Positions 1-6,500 of a stretch of DNA of 19,890 bases are shown here, in pieces (position 1 is the stretch's first letter; every line of letters begins with the position of its first letter). Under the pieces are notes generated by a model. That model had not been told where the DNA came from. It saw only the letters and a list, made by a program, of their open reading frames with translations, and did not search any database. The translations under genes were made by a program, and so were the position numbers. Source of the stretch: CAZEZY01 sp964516635 (GTDB lineage: Bacteria > Pseudomonadota > Gammaproteobacteria > Burkholderiales > Burkholderiaceae_C); assembly GCA_964516635.1 (NCBI GenBank), contig CAZEZY010000032.1, positions 1-19,890 of the forward strand, written 5' to 3'.

Positions 1-114
1 AAGCGACTGGGCACCCCTGAGGAAATCGCCAACGTGTACGCCTTCCTCGCCAGCGACGATGCCAGCTACGTCAATGGTGCCGTGATCGAGGTGTGCGGCG
101 GCATGACGGTCTGA
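1..114 (+). CDS. Short-chain dehydrogenase/reductase, C-terminal fragment (FabG-like)
   Basis: This is the last 37 codons of a plus-strand gene whose start lies outside the window. The frame is open from base 1 and ends in TGA at 112-114. The visible peptide begins KRLGTPEEIANVYAFLAS and ends in a YVNGAVIEVCGG-type stretch. That is the classic C-terminal signature of SDR oxidoreductases of the FabG type: an R-x-G-x-P-E-E-(I/V)-A helix, then the S-x-Y-(V/I)-x-G strand and a final G-G. The catalytic Ser/Tyr/Lys and the NAD(P)-binding glycines are upstream and cannot be checked, so the substrate is unknown. 3-oxoacyl-ACP reductase is only one option. The gene converges on rlmB with 15 bases between the stop codons and no visible terminator. 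Confidence 0.85.
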   Translation, partial: KRLGTPEEIANVYAFLASDDASYVNGAVIEVCGGMTV

Positions 115-129
115 ACGGCGCGTTGCAGC

Positions 130-876
130 TCAGGTGCGCTGGCGCATGGCCTCGTAGAGGCACACCGCGCTGGCCACCGAAACGTTCAGGCTTTCCACCG
201 CCCCGCGCATCGGGATGCTCACCAGTTCGTCACAGGTCTTGCGCGTGAGTTGACGCATGCCTGGTCCCTCGGCGCCCAGCACCAGTGCCACCGGGCCTTT
301 GAGGTCGACCTCATAAATGGTCTTGGGCGCATCGTCGCTGGCACCGATGATCCAGATGTGGCGCTCTTTGAGTTCGTTCAGGGTACGAGCCAGATTGGTG
401 ACCATGAAATAGGGCACGGTTTCGGCGGCTCCACTGGCCACCTTGGCCACGGTGGCATTGATGCCCGCCGCATGGTCTTTGGGAGCGATGACGGCCTGGG
501 CACCTGCGCCGTCGGCCACGCGCAGGCAGGCGCCCAGGTTGTGAGGATCGGTCACGCCATCCAGCACCAGAAGCAAGGGGGCTTCGCCACCGCCCTGCTC
601 CAGCTGATCCAGCAGATCATCAAGCGAACGGGCCTGCGCCACGGGCTTCACCAATGCGCCCACCCCCTGGTGGCCGTGGCTGCCCGCCAGCTTGGCAATG
701 CGCAGACTGTCGGCCTCGATCAGCCGGGCACCCGCTTCCTTGGCGCGTTCCACGAACTGCTTCATCCGGGCGTCGCGGCGCGACGGGTCGACGTAAATCT
801 CGATGATGGAGTCGGGCGCCGTTTTCAGGCGCACGCCAACGGCATGAAAACCGAACAGGACTTTGGGGGAAGACAT
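130..876 (-). CDS. rlmB: 23S rRNA (guanosine-2'-O-)-methyltransferase RlmB
   Basis: Predicted 248-residue SpoU/TrmH-family (SPOUT) enzyme that 2'-O-methylates a conserved guanosine (G2251 in E. coli) in the 23S rRNA peptidyl-transferase region using SAM. All three SPOUT motifs are visible: N-L-G-x-x-x-R at about 113-119, LVLGAEGPGM at 198-207, and IPMRGAVESLNVSVA at 221-235, which form the knotted SAM site. The N-terminal part (KVLFGFHAV, residues 5-13) matches the small RNA-binding substrate domain. I chose the ATG at 876 because it begins the conserved region. The open frame runs back to 960, but the extra residues overlap the upstream gene and look non-coding. The start lies 10 bases after the ABC ATPase stop, so the two are probably co-transcribed. 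No clear Shine-Dalgarno sequence is seen. Confidence 0.95.
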   Translation of the reverse strand: MSSPKVLFGFHAVGVRLKTAPDSIIEIYVDPSRRDARMKQFVERAKEAGARLIEADSLRIAKLAGSHGHQGVGALVKPVAQARSLDDLLDQLEQGGGEAPLLLVLDGVTDPHNLGACLRVADGAGAQAVIAPKDHAAGINATVAKVASGAAETVPYFMVTNLARTLNELKERHIWIIGASDDAPKTIYEVDLKGPVALVLGAEGPGMRQLTRKTCDELVSIPMRGAVESLNVSVASAVCLYEAMRQRT

Positions 877-886
877 CCCCGGATTA

Positions 887-1576
887 TCAGGCCTCGGCCT
901 CTGCGGTTTCGCGGGCCTGGCCGGCCTCGATGGTGATGCGACGCTCGCAACGCTGGGCAATCGAGCGGTCGTGGGTCACCAGCACCAGGGTGGTCCCCTG
1001 CTCGCGGTTGAGGTCAAACATCAGTGCCATGACCTTTTCGCCGGTGGCAAAGTCCAGGCTTCCGGTGGGCTCATCGGCCAGCAGCACCGCCGGATGCACC
1101 ACAAATGCCCGCGCCAGCGCCACCCGCTGCTGTTCGCCACCCGACAGCACACGGGGGTAATGACCCAGTCGCTCACCCAGCCCGACTCGCTGCAGCATCA
1201 GGGTGGCGGCCTCGCGGGCATCTCGACGCCCGGCCAGTTCCAGGGGCAGCATCACGTTTTCCAGGGCAGTCAGGTTGCCCAGCAGCTGGAAGCTCTGAAA
1301 CACAAAACCCACCTTCTGGGCACGGACGGCCGCCCGCTGGTCTTCGTCCAATGCGAAAATGTCGACCCCATCGATGTGAACCGTTCCGCGACTGGGTGTA
1401 TCCAATCCGGCAACAATCGACAGCAGCGTGCTCTTTCCCGAGCCCGATGCCCCGACGATCGCCACCGTTTCACCCCGGCGCAACTCGAAATCGATGTCGC
1501 GCAGGATGTCCAGCGTCCCCGTGGCATCGGTCACCGATTTGGATACCTGCCGCACTGCAATCATCACATCTGACAT
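887..1576 (-). CDS. ABC transporter ATP-binding protein, YbbA/LolD-like
   Basis: A 229-residue ATPase subunit with the full set of ABC motifs: Walker A GASGSGKST (42-50), Q-loop Gln94, signature LSGGEQQR (144-151), Walker B VLLADE (164-169), D-loop SLD (173-175) and H-loop His202. The FVFQSFQLL and LADEPTGSLD context places it in the MacB/LolD/FtsE/YbbA group, which works with FtsX-type permeases acting on lipids, lipoproteins or envelope targets. In E. coli, ybbA is also divergent from tesA, which supports a YbbA assignment. The expected YbbP-type permease is not downstream; rlmB follows after 10 bases. I chose the ATG at 1576 because the conserved domain begins there. The open frame continues to 1858, but only as antisense to tesA. 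The start codon shares two bases with the tesA start. The transported substrate is unknown. Confidence 0.9.
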   Translation of the reverse strand: MSDVMIAVRQVSKSVTDATGTLDILRDIDFELRRGETVAIVGASGSGKSTLLSIVAGLDTPSRGTVHIDGVDIFALDEDQRAAVRAQKVGFVFQSFQLLGNLTALENVMLPLELAGRRDAREAATLMLQRVGLGERLGHYPRVLSGGEQQRVALARAFVVHPAVLLADEPTGSLDFATGEKVMALMFDLNREQGTTLVLVTHDRSIAQRCERRITIEAGQARETAEAEA

Positions 1577-2234
1577 GAATACGCCCAATCCATTGAACAG
1601 ACGACACTTTAACGCCATCGCACTGGGAGCCGGGCTGGGAGGGTTATGGCCGTTGCAAGCCATGGCCCGACAGCCGGTGGTGTTGATCGTGGGTGACTCG
1701 CTCAGCGCCGAATATGGACTGCGTCGAGGCAGTGGCTGGGTGGCCCTGCTGGAGCAACGACTCACCGACCAGAAAATGCCCGCCCGGGTGGTCAACGCCA
1801 GCATCAGTGGCGACACGACTTCGGGCGGCCGGTCGCGCCTGCCTGCCCTGCTCCGCACCCATCAACCCGATGTGGTGGTGATTGAACTGGGAGGAAACGA
1901 TGCCCTGCGCGGCCTGCCGCTGGACATGACACGCGACAACCTGCGTGCCATGGTACGTGCCAGCCAGCAGGCAGGCGCACGCGTGCTGCTGGTGGGCATG
2001 GAAATGCCACCGAATTACGGTATCCGCTACGCGGAAGATTTTCGGCAGTTGTTTGTCGATGTGTCCCGTTCTGAAAAAGTCCCGCTGGTGCCCTTTTTCC
2101 TCAAAGGGGTGGCCGATGGCCCCGACCCGGTGGCCCTGTTTCAGCCGGACCGCATCCACCCCAATGAAACGGCTCAACCCATCATGCTGGACAATGTATG
2201 GCCCCGCCTGCGCGATCTTTTACCCAAAGGCTGA
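1575..2234 (+). CDS. tesA: Arylesterase / acyl-CoA thioesterase I (TesA-like SGNH hydrolase)
   Basis: Predicted 219-residue exported SGNH/GDSL hydrolase acting on thioesters, aryl esters or lysophospholipids. The family blocks are in order: GDSLSAEYG with nucleophile Ser42, Gly79 in ISGDTT, GGND with Asn108, and the DxxH block with Asp192 and His195 (PDRIHPN). The N-terminus (residues 8-31) has paired arginines in NRRHF, a Gly/Ala/Leu-rich stretch and an AMA cleavage-like site near residue 31, so it is a signal peptide and possibly a Tat one. The ATG at 1575 is preferred, and an in-frame TTG at 1593 would still keep the RR motif. No Shine-Dalgarno sequence is visible before either start. It is divergent from the ABC ATPase gene with overlapping start codons. 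mnmH follows after 9 bases, suggesting a two-gene transcript. Confidence 0.92.
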   Translation: MNTPNPLNRRHFNAIALGAGLGGLWPLQAMARQPVVLIVGDSLSAEYGLRRGSGWVALLEQRLTDQKMPARVVNASISGDTTSGGRSRLPALLRTHQPDVVVIELGGNDALRGLPLDMTRDNLRAMVRASQQAGARVLLVGMEMPPNYGIRYAEDFRQLFVDVSRSEKVPLVPFFLKGVADGPDPVALFQPDRIHPNETAQPIMLDNVWPRLRDLLPKG

Positions 2235-2243
2235 CCCGATTCC

Positions 2244-3320
2244 ATGCCCGTTGCCACCCTGCCAGCCCCTGCCACCATCGATCGCCTGGACGATTTTGAT
2301 GCGGTCATTGACGCCCGTAGCGAAGCCGAGTTTGCGGAAGATCACGTTCCAGGGGCATGGAACTGGCCAACCCTCAACAACGAAGAGCGCATCCTGATTG
2401 GCACCCTGTACAAACAGGTGAACGCCTTCGAGGCCAAAAAGCGTGGGGCGGCCCTCTCCGCACGCAACATCGCGACACACATCGAACGAGAGGTGATCGA
2501 CAAACCCAAGGGCTGGAAACCGCTGGTGTACTGCTGGCGAGGCGGCAACCGCAGTGGCGCATTGGCCACCATTCTGGGCGCCATCGGGTTTCAGGTGACC
2601 TTGATCGAAGGCGGCTACAAGGCGTGGCGCAATGCCTTGCTGGCCCAGTTGCCCGTGTTGTCGAAGCGATTGCATTACCGGGTGGTATGCGGCCCAACGG
2701 GGTCGGGCAAGACACGCCTGCTGCAGGCGCTGGCCCGGCGAGGCGCACAGGTGCTGGACCTGGAAGCGCTGGCCTGCCATCGCAGTTCGGTCCTGGGGCT
2801 GGTGCCTGGACAACCCCAGCCCAGCCAGAAGCAGTTTGACAGCATGATCTGGCAGGCCCTGCGCCAGTTCGATCCGGATCGGGTGGTGTTCGTGGAAAGC
2901 GAAAGCAAGAAGGTGGGGAATCTGCGTGTCCCCGATGGCCTGATGGACGCCATGCGCACCAGCCCTTGCCTAGACCTGCAACTGAACGACGACGAGCGTG
3001 TGGCATTGCTCATGGAAGACTACGACCACTTCCTGAAAGATGCTTCGTTTTTCTGCGAACGGCTGGATACCCTGGTCACGCTGCGTGGTCATGAGACCAT
3101 CGATGCCTGGAAATCACAGGTCAAGGCAGGTCAGTCGGCTGCCGTGGTGCGGGCGCTGCTGCAGGTGCACTACGACCCTGTGTATGCCGCCTCCATCCGG
3201 CGCAACTTCGTGCAATACGGAAGCGCCCTGCCTTGCCCGCTGGCCAACCGCTCATGGGCCGCGCTGGATGCGCTGGCCCGAGACATCGTGGCGCGTCAGA
3301 CCAGCACCGTCAGCGCCTGA
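2244..3320 (+). CDS. mnmH: tRNA 2-selenouridine synthase MnmH (SelU)
   Basis: This 358-residue protein is predicted to convert 2-thiouridine at the wobble position of certain tRNAs to 2-selenouridine through a geranylated intermediate, using selenophosphate. The N-terminal rhodanese-like domain runs from about residue 12 to 130 and carries the catalytic cysteine in VYCWRGGNRSG at Cys97, the same number I recall for E. coli. A P-loop NTPase-like domain follows, with GPTGSGKT at 150-157 and an ESESKKVG stretch typical of the family. Length is normal. Because the reaction needs selenophosphate, a selD gene should exist elsewhere in the genome. The gene lies 9 bases after tesA. Its last 25 bases overlap the 3' end of the convergent gene metC. 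Confidence 0.95.
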   Translation: MPVATLPAPATIDRLDDFDAVIDARSEAEFAEDHVPGAWNWPTLNNEERILIGTLYKQVNAFEAKKRGAALSARNIATHIEREVIDKPKGWKPLVYCWRGGNRSGALATILGAIGFQVTLIEGGYKAWRNALLAQLPVLSKRLHYRVVCGPTGSGKTRLLQALARRGAQVLDLEALACHRSSVLGLVPGQPQPSQKQFDSMIWQALRQFDPDRVVFVESESKKVGNLRVPDGLMDAMRTSPCLDLQLNDDERVALLMEDYDHFLKDASFFCERLDTLVTLRGHETIDAWKSQVKAGQSAAVVRALLQVHYDPVYAASIRRNFVQYGSALPCPLANRSWAALDALARDIVARQTSTVSA

Positions 3321-4489
3321 GACAGATCGGCCTGGAGGTCTTCAACGGATTCCAGCCCGACAGCAAAACGCACCAGCCGTGGCGAGTGCGGCCAGGGGGT
3401 GGTGCGCATGGCGGGAATATCGTACGGCACACACAAGCTGATCGGGCCAGCCCAGCTGTAACCCAGCCGGAACCGCCTCAGCCTGTCGCAAAAGGCATCC
3501 ACCCGCTCGGGCGTCAACCCGGGCTGAAACACCACGCTGAAGAGGCAGGCGGCCGCTTGGGCGTGCGCTTGCCAATGCGCATGACCGGGTGAACCGGGCA
3601 AAGCCGGGTGAAAGACCCTGGCCACCGCCGGCTGCAACTGCATCCACTGCGCCATTGCGCGGGTGGCGGCGTCCTGGGCGTGGTAGCGCAAGGCCACACT
3701 GGACAGACCCCGCAAGACGAGTTCAGCGTCATTGGCTCCCACGCCCAGACCGAGCCGCATGTGCGTCAGCAGCAGACGCCGATGCAGGCCTTCATCCCGG
3801 GTGACCACAGAGCCCATGAGCACATCAGCGCCCCCGCTGGGGTATTTGGTGAGCGCTTGCATGGACACGTCCACACCCGCATCAAACGCCGAAAACGCGA
3901 TACCGGCACCCCAGGTGTTGTCGAGTGCGGTGAAGATACGCCCTGCGCCATCGCCATGCCCCAGCCGTTGATTGGCTTCGCGCACCACCTGCACCAGACC
4001 CGGCAGGTCGGGGTACTCCAGCGTCACCGAGCCAGGAACCTCCAGCCACACCAGACGCGTGGAAGGTCCGATGCGCGAAGCGAGATCGGCGGGGTTCATG
4101 GGATCGTAAAACGTGTGTCGAACCCCCCAGGCGGCCAGTTCACCCTCGGCAAAGGCCTTGCCAGGGCCATAGGCGTTGTCGGGAATGAGCACTTCATCGC
4201 CCGTGCGCAACAGCGACATGTCCACCAGTGCAATGGCAGACAGGCCGCTGGGCGCCAGCAAACAGTACCTGCCCCCCTCAAGGGTGGCAATGCGCTCTTC
4301 CAGGGTGAAGGTCGTGGGGGTGCCATGCAGCCCGTAGGTGTAGGCCGATTTGTCTTTCCAGTCGCGCTGCCGCATGGCTGCCACGCTCGGGAAGATCACG
4401 GTCGACGCCTTGTGAACACCAGGCGCCACGGCATCAAAATCGGTCGGCGGACGGTAGGGGTGGTGGATGAGGTCGGTTGGCAGGCTCAT
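3296..4489 (-). CDS. metC: Cystathionine beta-lyase (MetC)
   Basis: A 397-residue enzyme of the Cys/Met-metabolism PLP family, predicted to cleave cystathionine to homocysteine, pyruvate and ammonia. The PLP Schiff-base lysine is Lys215 in QALTKYPSGG. Asp190 in ALDNTWGAG should contact the PLP ring nitrogen. Tyr50/Tyr52 in AYTYGLHGTPT and Tyr107 in NAYGPGK fit the cofactor and substrate tyrosines. The spacing, the VNHPALPGS-like motif and the YSW-type C-terminal region resemble E. coli MetC more than gamma-synthases, although the family is hard to split by eye. It is the last gene of the hisZ-purA-phosphoribosyltransferase run and starts 18 bases after the preceding stop. No Shine-Dalgarno sequence is visible. 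Its 3' end overlaps mnmH tail to tail by 25 bases. Confidence 0.9.
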   Translation of the reverse strand: MSLPTDLIHHPYRPPTDFDAVAPGVHKASTVIFPSVAAMRQRDWKDKSAYTYGLHGTPTTFTLEERIATLEGGRYCLLAPSGLSAIALVDMSLLRTGDEVLIPDNAYGPGKAFAEGELAAWGVRHTFYDPMNPADLASRIGPSTRLVWLEVPGSVTLEYPDLPGLVQVVREANQRLGHGDGAGRIFTALDNTWGAGIAFSAFDAGVDVSMQALTKYPSGGADVLMGSVVTRDEGLHRRLLLTHMRLGLGVGANDAELVLRGLSSVALRYHAQDAATRAMAQWMQLQPAVARVFHPALPGSPGHAHWQAHAQAAACLFSVVFQPGLTPERVDAFCDRLRRFRLGYSWAGPISLCVPYDIPAMRTTPWPHSPRLVRFAVGLESVEDLQADLSQALTVLV

Positions 4490-4507
4490 GAAATGGCGGC
4501 TGCGAAA

Positions 4508-5032
4508 TCAGACTTTCCACTTGGCCAGCAACTGGGCAGGACGCAGGTTGTCGTAGGCCTCGAACGGCTGATGAATCCACGGATTGGTGGGCAGGAACTC
4601 CACCGAATAGTCGGGGGTGAACACCGAGACCGCCTTGGTCCAGATGACGGCACTGCGCAACTCCGAAATGGGTTCGTAGTTGTTTCTCAGCATGTGGATG
4701 ACCGCATTGAGGGTGTGACCGGAATCGGCCAGATCATCCACCAGCAGGACCCGTCCGGCAATTTCTCCCTTGGGTGTGGTGATGTACCGGGCGATGTCCA
4801 GCTTGCCCTGCACCGTGCCCGCTTCGGCCCGGTAGGAGCTGGTGGACATGATGGCCAGCGGCTTGTCGAAAATGCGGCTGAGGATGTCGCCCGGACGCAT
4901 GCCACCCCGTGCCAGGCACAGAATGGTATCGAACTCCCACCCCGACTGGTGAACCTTGATCGCCAGTTTCTCGATGAGGTTGTGGTACTCGTCGTAAGAC
5001 ACGTACAGGTGTTTGCCATCTTCGGTCAGCAT
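4508..5032 (-). CDS. Purine-type phosphoribosyltransferase (Gpt/Hpt-like), substrate uncertain
   Basis: A 174-residue type I phosphoribosyltransferase. The PRPP-binding loop is clear at about 95-108 (VLLVDDLADSGHTL). An upstream LARGGMRPGD loop (40-49) fits the pyrophosphate-binding region, and a tryptophan-containing C-terminal part (PWIHQPFEAY) resembles the base-binding hood of xanthine-guanine enzymes. The family transfers ribose-5-phosphate from PRPP to a purine base in salvage, but the preferred base cannot be read from the sequence. The start is the ATG at 5032. The codon just before it is a TTG, but an AGGAG sequence lies six bases upstream of the ATG and would be too close to the TTG. 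It sits 39 bases after purA and 18 bases before metC, so a purine role is supported by context. Confidence 0.85.
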   Translation of the reverse strand: MLTEDGKHLYVSYDEYHNLIEKLAIKVHQSGWEFDTILCLARGGMRPGDILSRIFDKPLAIMSTSSYRAEAGTVQGKLDIARYITTPKGEIAGRVLLVDDLADSGHTLNAVIHMLRNNYEPISELRSAVIWTKAVSVFTPDYSVEFLPTNPWIHQPFEAYDNLRPAQLLAKWKV

Positions 5033-5071
5033 CAAGGTCTCCTGGTTAGCGATCGGTCAACGGGTCGGCCA

Positions 5072-6478
5072 TCAGGCCGCGTAAGGATGGTGGAGCAGGA
5101 TGGTGTGATCGCGATCCGGGCTGGTCGACACGACGTGAATGGGAACGCCCGTGACCGCCTGAATGCGGCTGAGGTAGTTCTGGGCGTTCGCGGGCAGATC
5201 GTCGTAAGACGTCACGCCCACCGAGGATTCGGTCCAGCCAGGCAATGTTTCATAGATAGGCTCACAGCGAGCAATGTCGTCGGCGCCCAGTGGCAGGATG
5301 TCGATGATCTCACCATCCAGCCGATAGCCCACACACAACTGGAGTTCGGACAGACCGTCCAGCACATCAAGCTTGGTGATGCAGAGCCCACTGAGTCCAT
5401 TGACCTGGGCTGAGCGCTTGAGCAGCGCGGCATCAAACCAGCCGCAGCGGCGCGCCCGTCCGGTGGTGGTGCCTTTTTCCGCGCCCACGGTGGCCATGTG
5501 CCAGCCTGGGGTGCCTTCGGTTTCCCAGTCGAGTTCGGTGGGGAACGGACCGCCACCCACCCGCGTGCAATAGGCCTTGGTGATGCCCAGCACGTAATGC
5601 AGCAGTTGTGGACCCACGCCAGCCCCTGCGGCTGCATTGCCCGCGACACAGTTGCTGGAAGTCACGAAAGGATAGGTGCCATGATCAATGTCGAGCAGCG
5701 TCCCTTGCGCCCCTTCAAACAACAGGTTGACACCTGCCCTGTGGGCTTCGTTGAGTTCACGCGACACATCGGCAATCATGGGCTTGATCAGTGCGGCGTG
5801 TTGCAGCGCTTGGGCCTGCACAGCCTCGGCCACCACCTTGCCATTCACGATGAAAGCCGACAAGGGCTGATCTTTCAGCCAGACAACGGCAGACCAATCC
5901 ACCTGGGCCGCTCCCAGCAGGGCCAGTTGCTGGTTGTAGTAGTCAACCAGTTCATGCAACTTGGCGGCAAAACGGTCGGGATGCTTGAGATCCTGGACGC
6001 GCAACGCCCGACGGGCCACCTTGTCTTCGTAAGCAGGACCGATCCCCCTGCCGGTGGTACCGATCTTGGCAGCACCGGCCTTTTCCTTGGCCACTTCTCG
6101 GGCCACATCCAGAGCGGCATGAAAAGGCAAAATGAGAGGACAACCCTCACTGACTCGCAGCCGTGATCGCACCTCCACGCCGGCTTTTTCCAGCCCCATG
6201 ATTTCTTCAAGGAGCTTGCCAGCAGAAAGCACGACACCGTTGCCGATGAAACACTTCACCCCGGCCCGCATGATCCCGCTGGGGATGAGGTGCAGCGCGG
6301 TCTTGACCCCGTTGATCACGAGCGTATGACCCGCATTGTGACCACCCTGAAAGCGGACCACGCCACGGGCGGTTTCGGTCAGCCAGTCCACCAGTTTGCC
6401 CTTGCCTTCGTCACCCCACTGGGTACCCACGACGACAACGTTGCGCCCAGGATGGGCCTTGAATGTGTTTACGCTCAT
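5072..6478 (-). CDS. purA: Adenylosuccinate synthetase
   Basis: This 468-residue enzyme makes adenylosuccinate from IMP, aspartate and GTP, the first committed step from IMP to AMP. The P-loop-like GTQWGDEGKGK is at 18-28 with the catalytic Asp23. GGHNAGHT (45-52) holds the catalytic His51. GTTGRGIGPAYEDK (140-153), FEGAQGTLLDIDHGTYP (254-270), TTTGRARRCGWFD (337-349), TKLDVLDG (368-375) and STSPDRDHTI (451-460) are all present, so it should be active. It is longer than the roughly 430 residues of E. coli PurA. About ten extra residues are at the N-terminus and about twenty more lie near 200-220, where it seems to carry an insertion. It follows hisZ by 22 bases and precedes a purine-type phosphoribosyltransferase. 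Confidence 0.97.
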   Translation of the reverse strand: MSVNTFKAHPGRNVVVVGTQWGDEGKGKLVDWLTETARGVVRFQGGHNAGHTLVINGVKTALHLIPSGIMRAGVKCFIGNGVVLSAGKLLEEIMGLEKAGVEVRSRLRVSEGCPLILPFHAALDVAREVAKEKAGAAKIGTTGRGIGPAYEDKVARRALRVQDLKHPDRFAAKLHELVDYYNQQLALLGAAQVDWSAVVWLKDQPLSAFIVNGKVVAEAVQAQALQHAALIKPMIADVSRELNEAHRAGVNLLFEGAQGTLLDIDHGTYPFVTSSNCVAGNAAAGAGVGPQLLHYVLGITKAYCTRVGGGPFPTELDWETEGTPGWHMATVGAEKGTTTGRARRCGWFDAALLKRSAQVNGLSGLCITKLDVLDGLSELQLCVGYRLDGEIIDILPLGADDIARCEPIYETLPGWTESSVGVTSYDDLPANAQNYLSRIQAVTGVPIHVVSTSPDRDHTILLHHPYAA

Positions 6479-6500
6479 TTATTCGATTCCAACAGGAAAA

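Noticed and set aside
115..129. Possible terminator between the SDR gene and rlmB
   Set aside because: The 15-base gap has no stem and no T-run.
877..960. Longer N-terminus for RlmB
   Set aside because: The extra Pro/Arg/Ala-rich residues overlap the ABC ATPase gene and precede the conserved start of the protein family.
3608..5413. A 601-codon open frame on the plus strand
   Set aside because: It lies antisense to metC, the phosphoribosyltransferase and purA, crosses all three genes, and shows no recognisable domain. High GC content commonly opens such frames opposite real genes.
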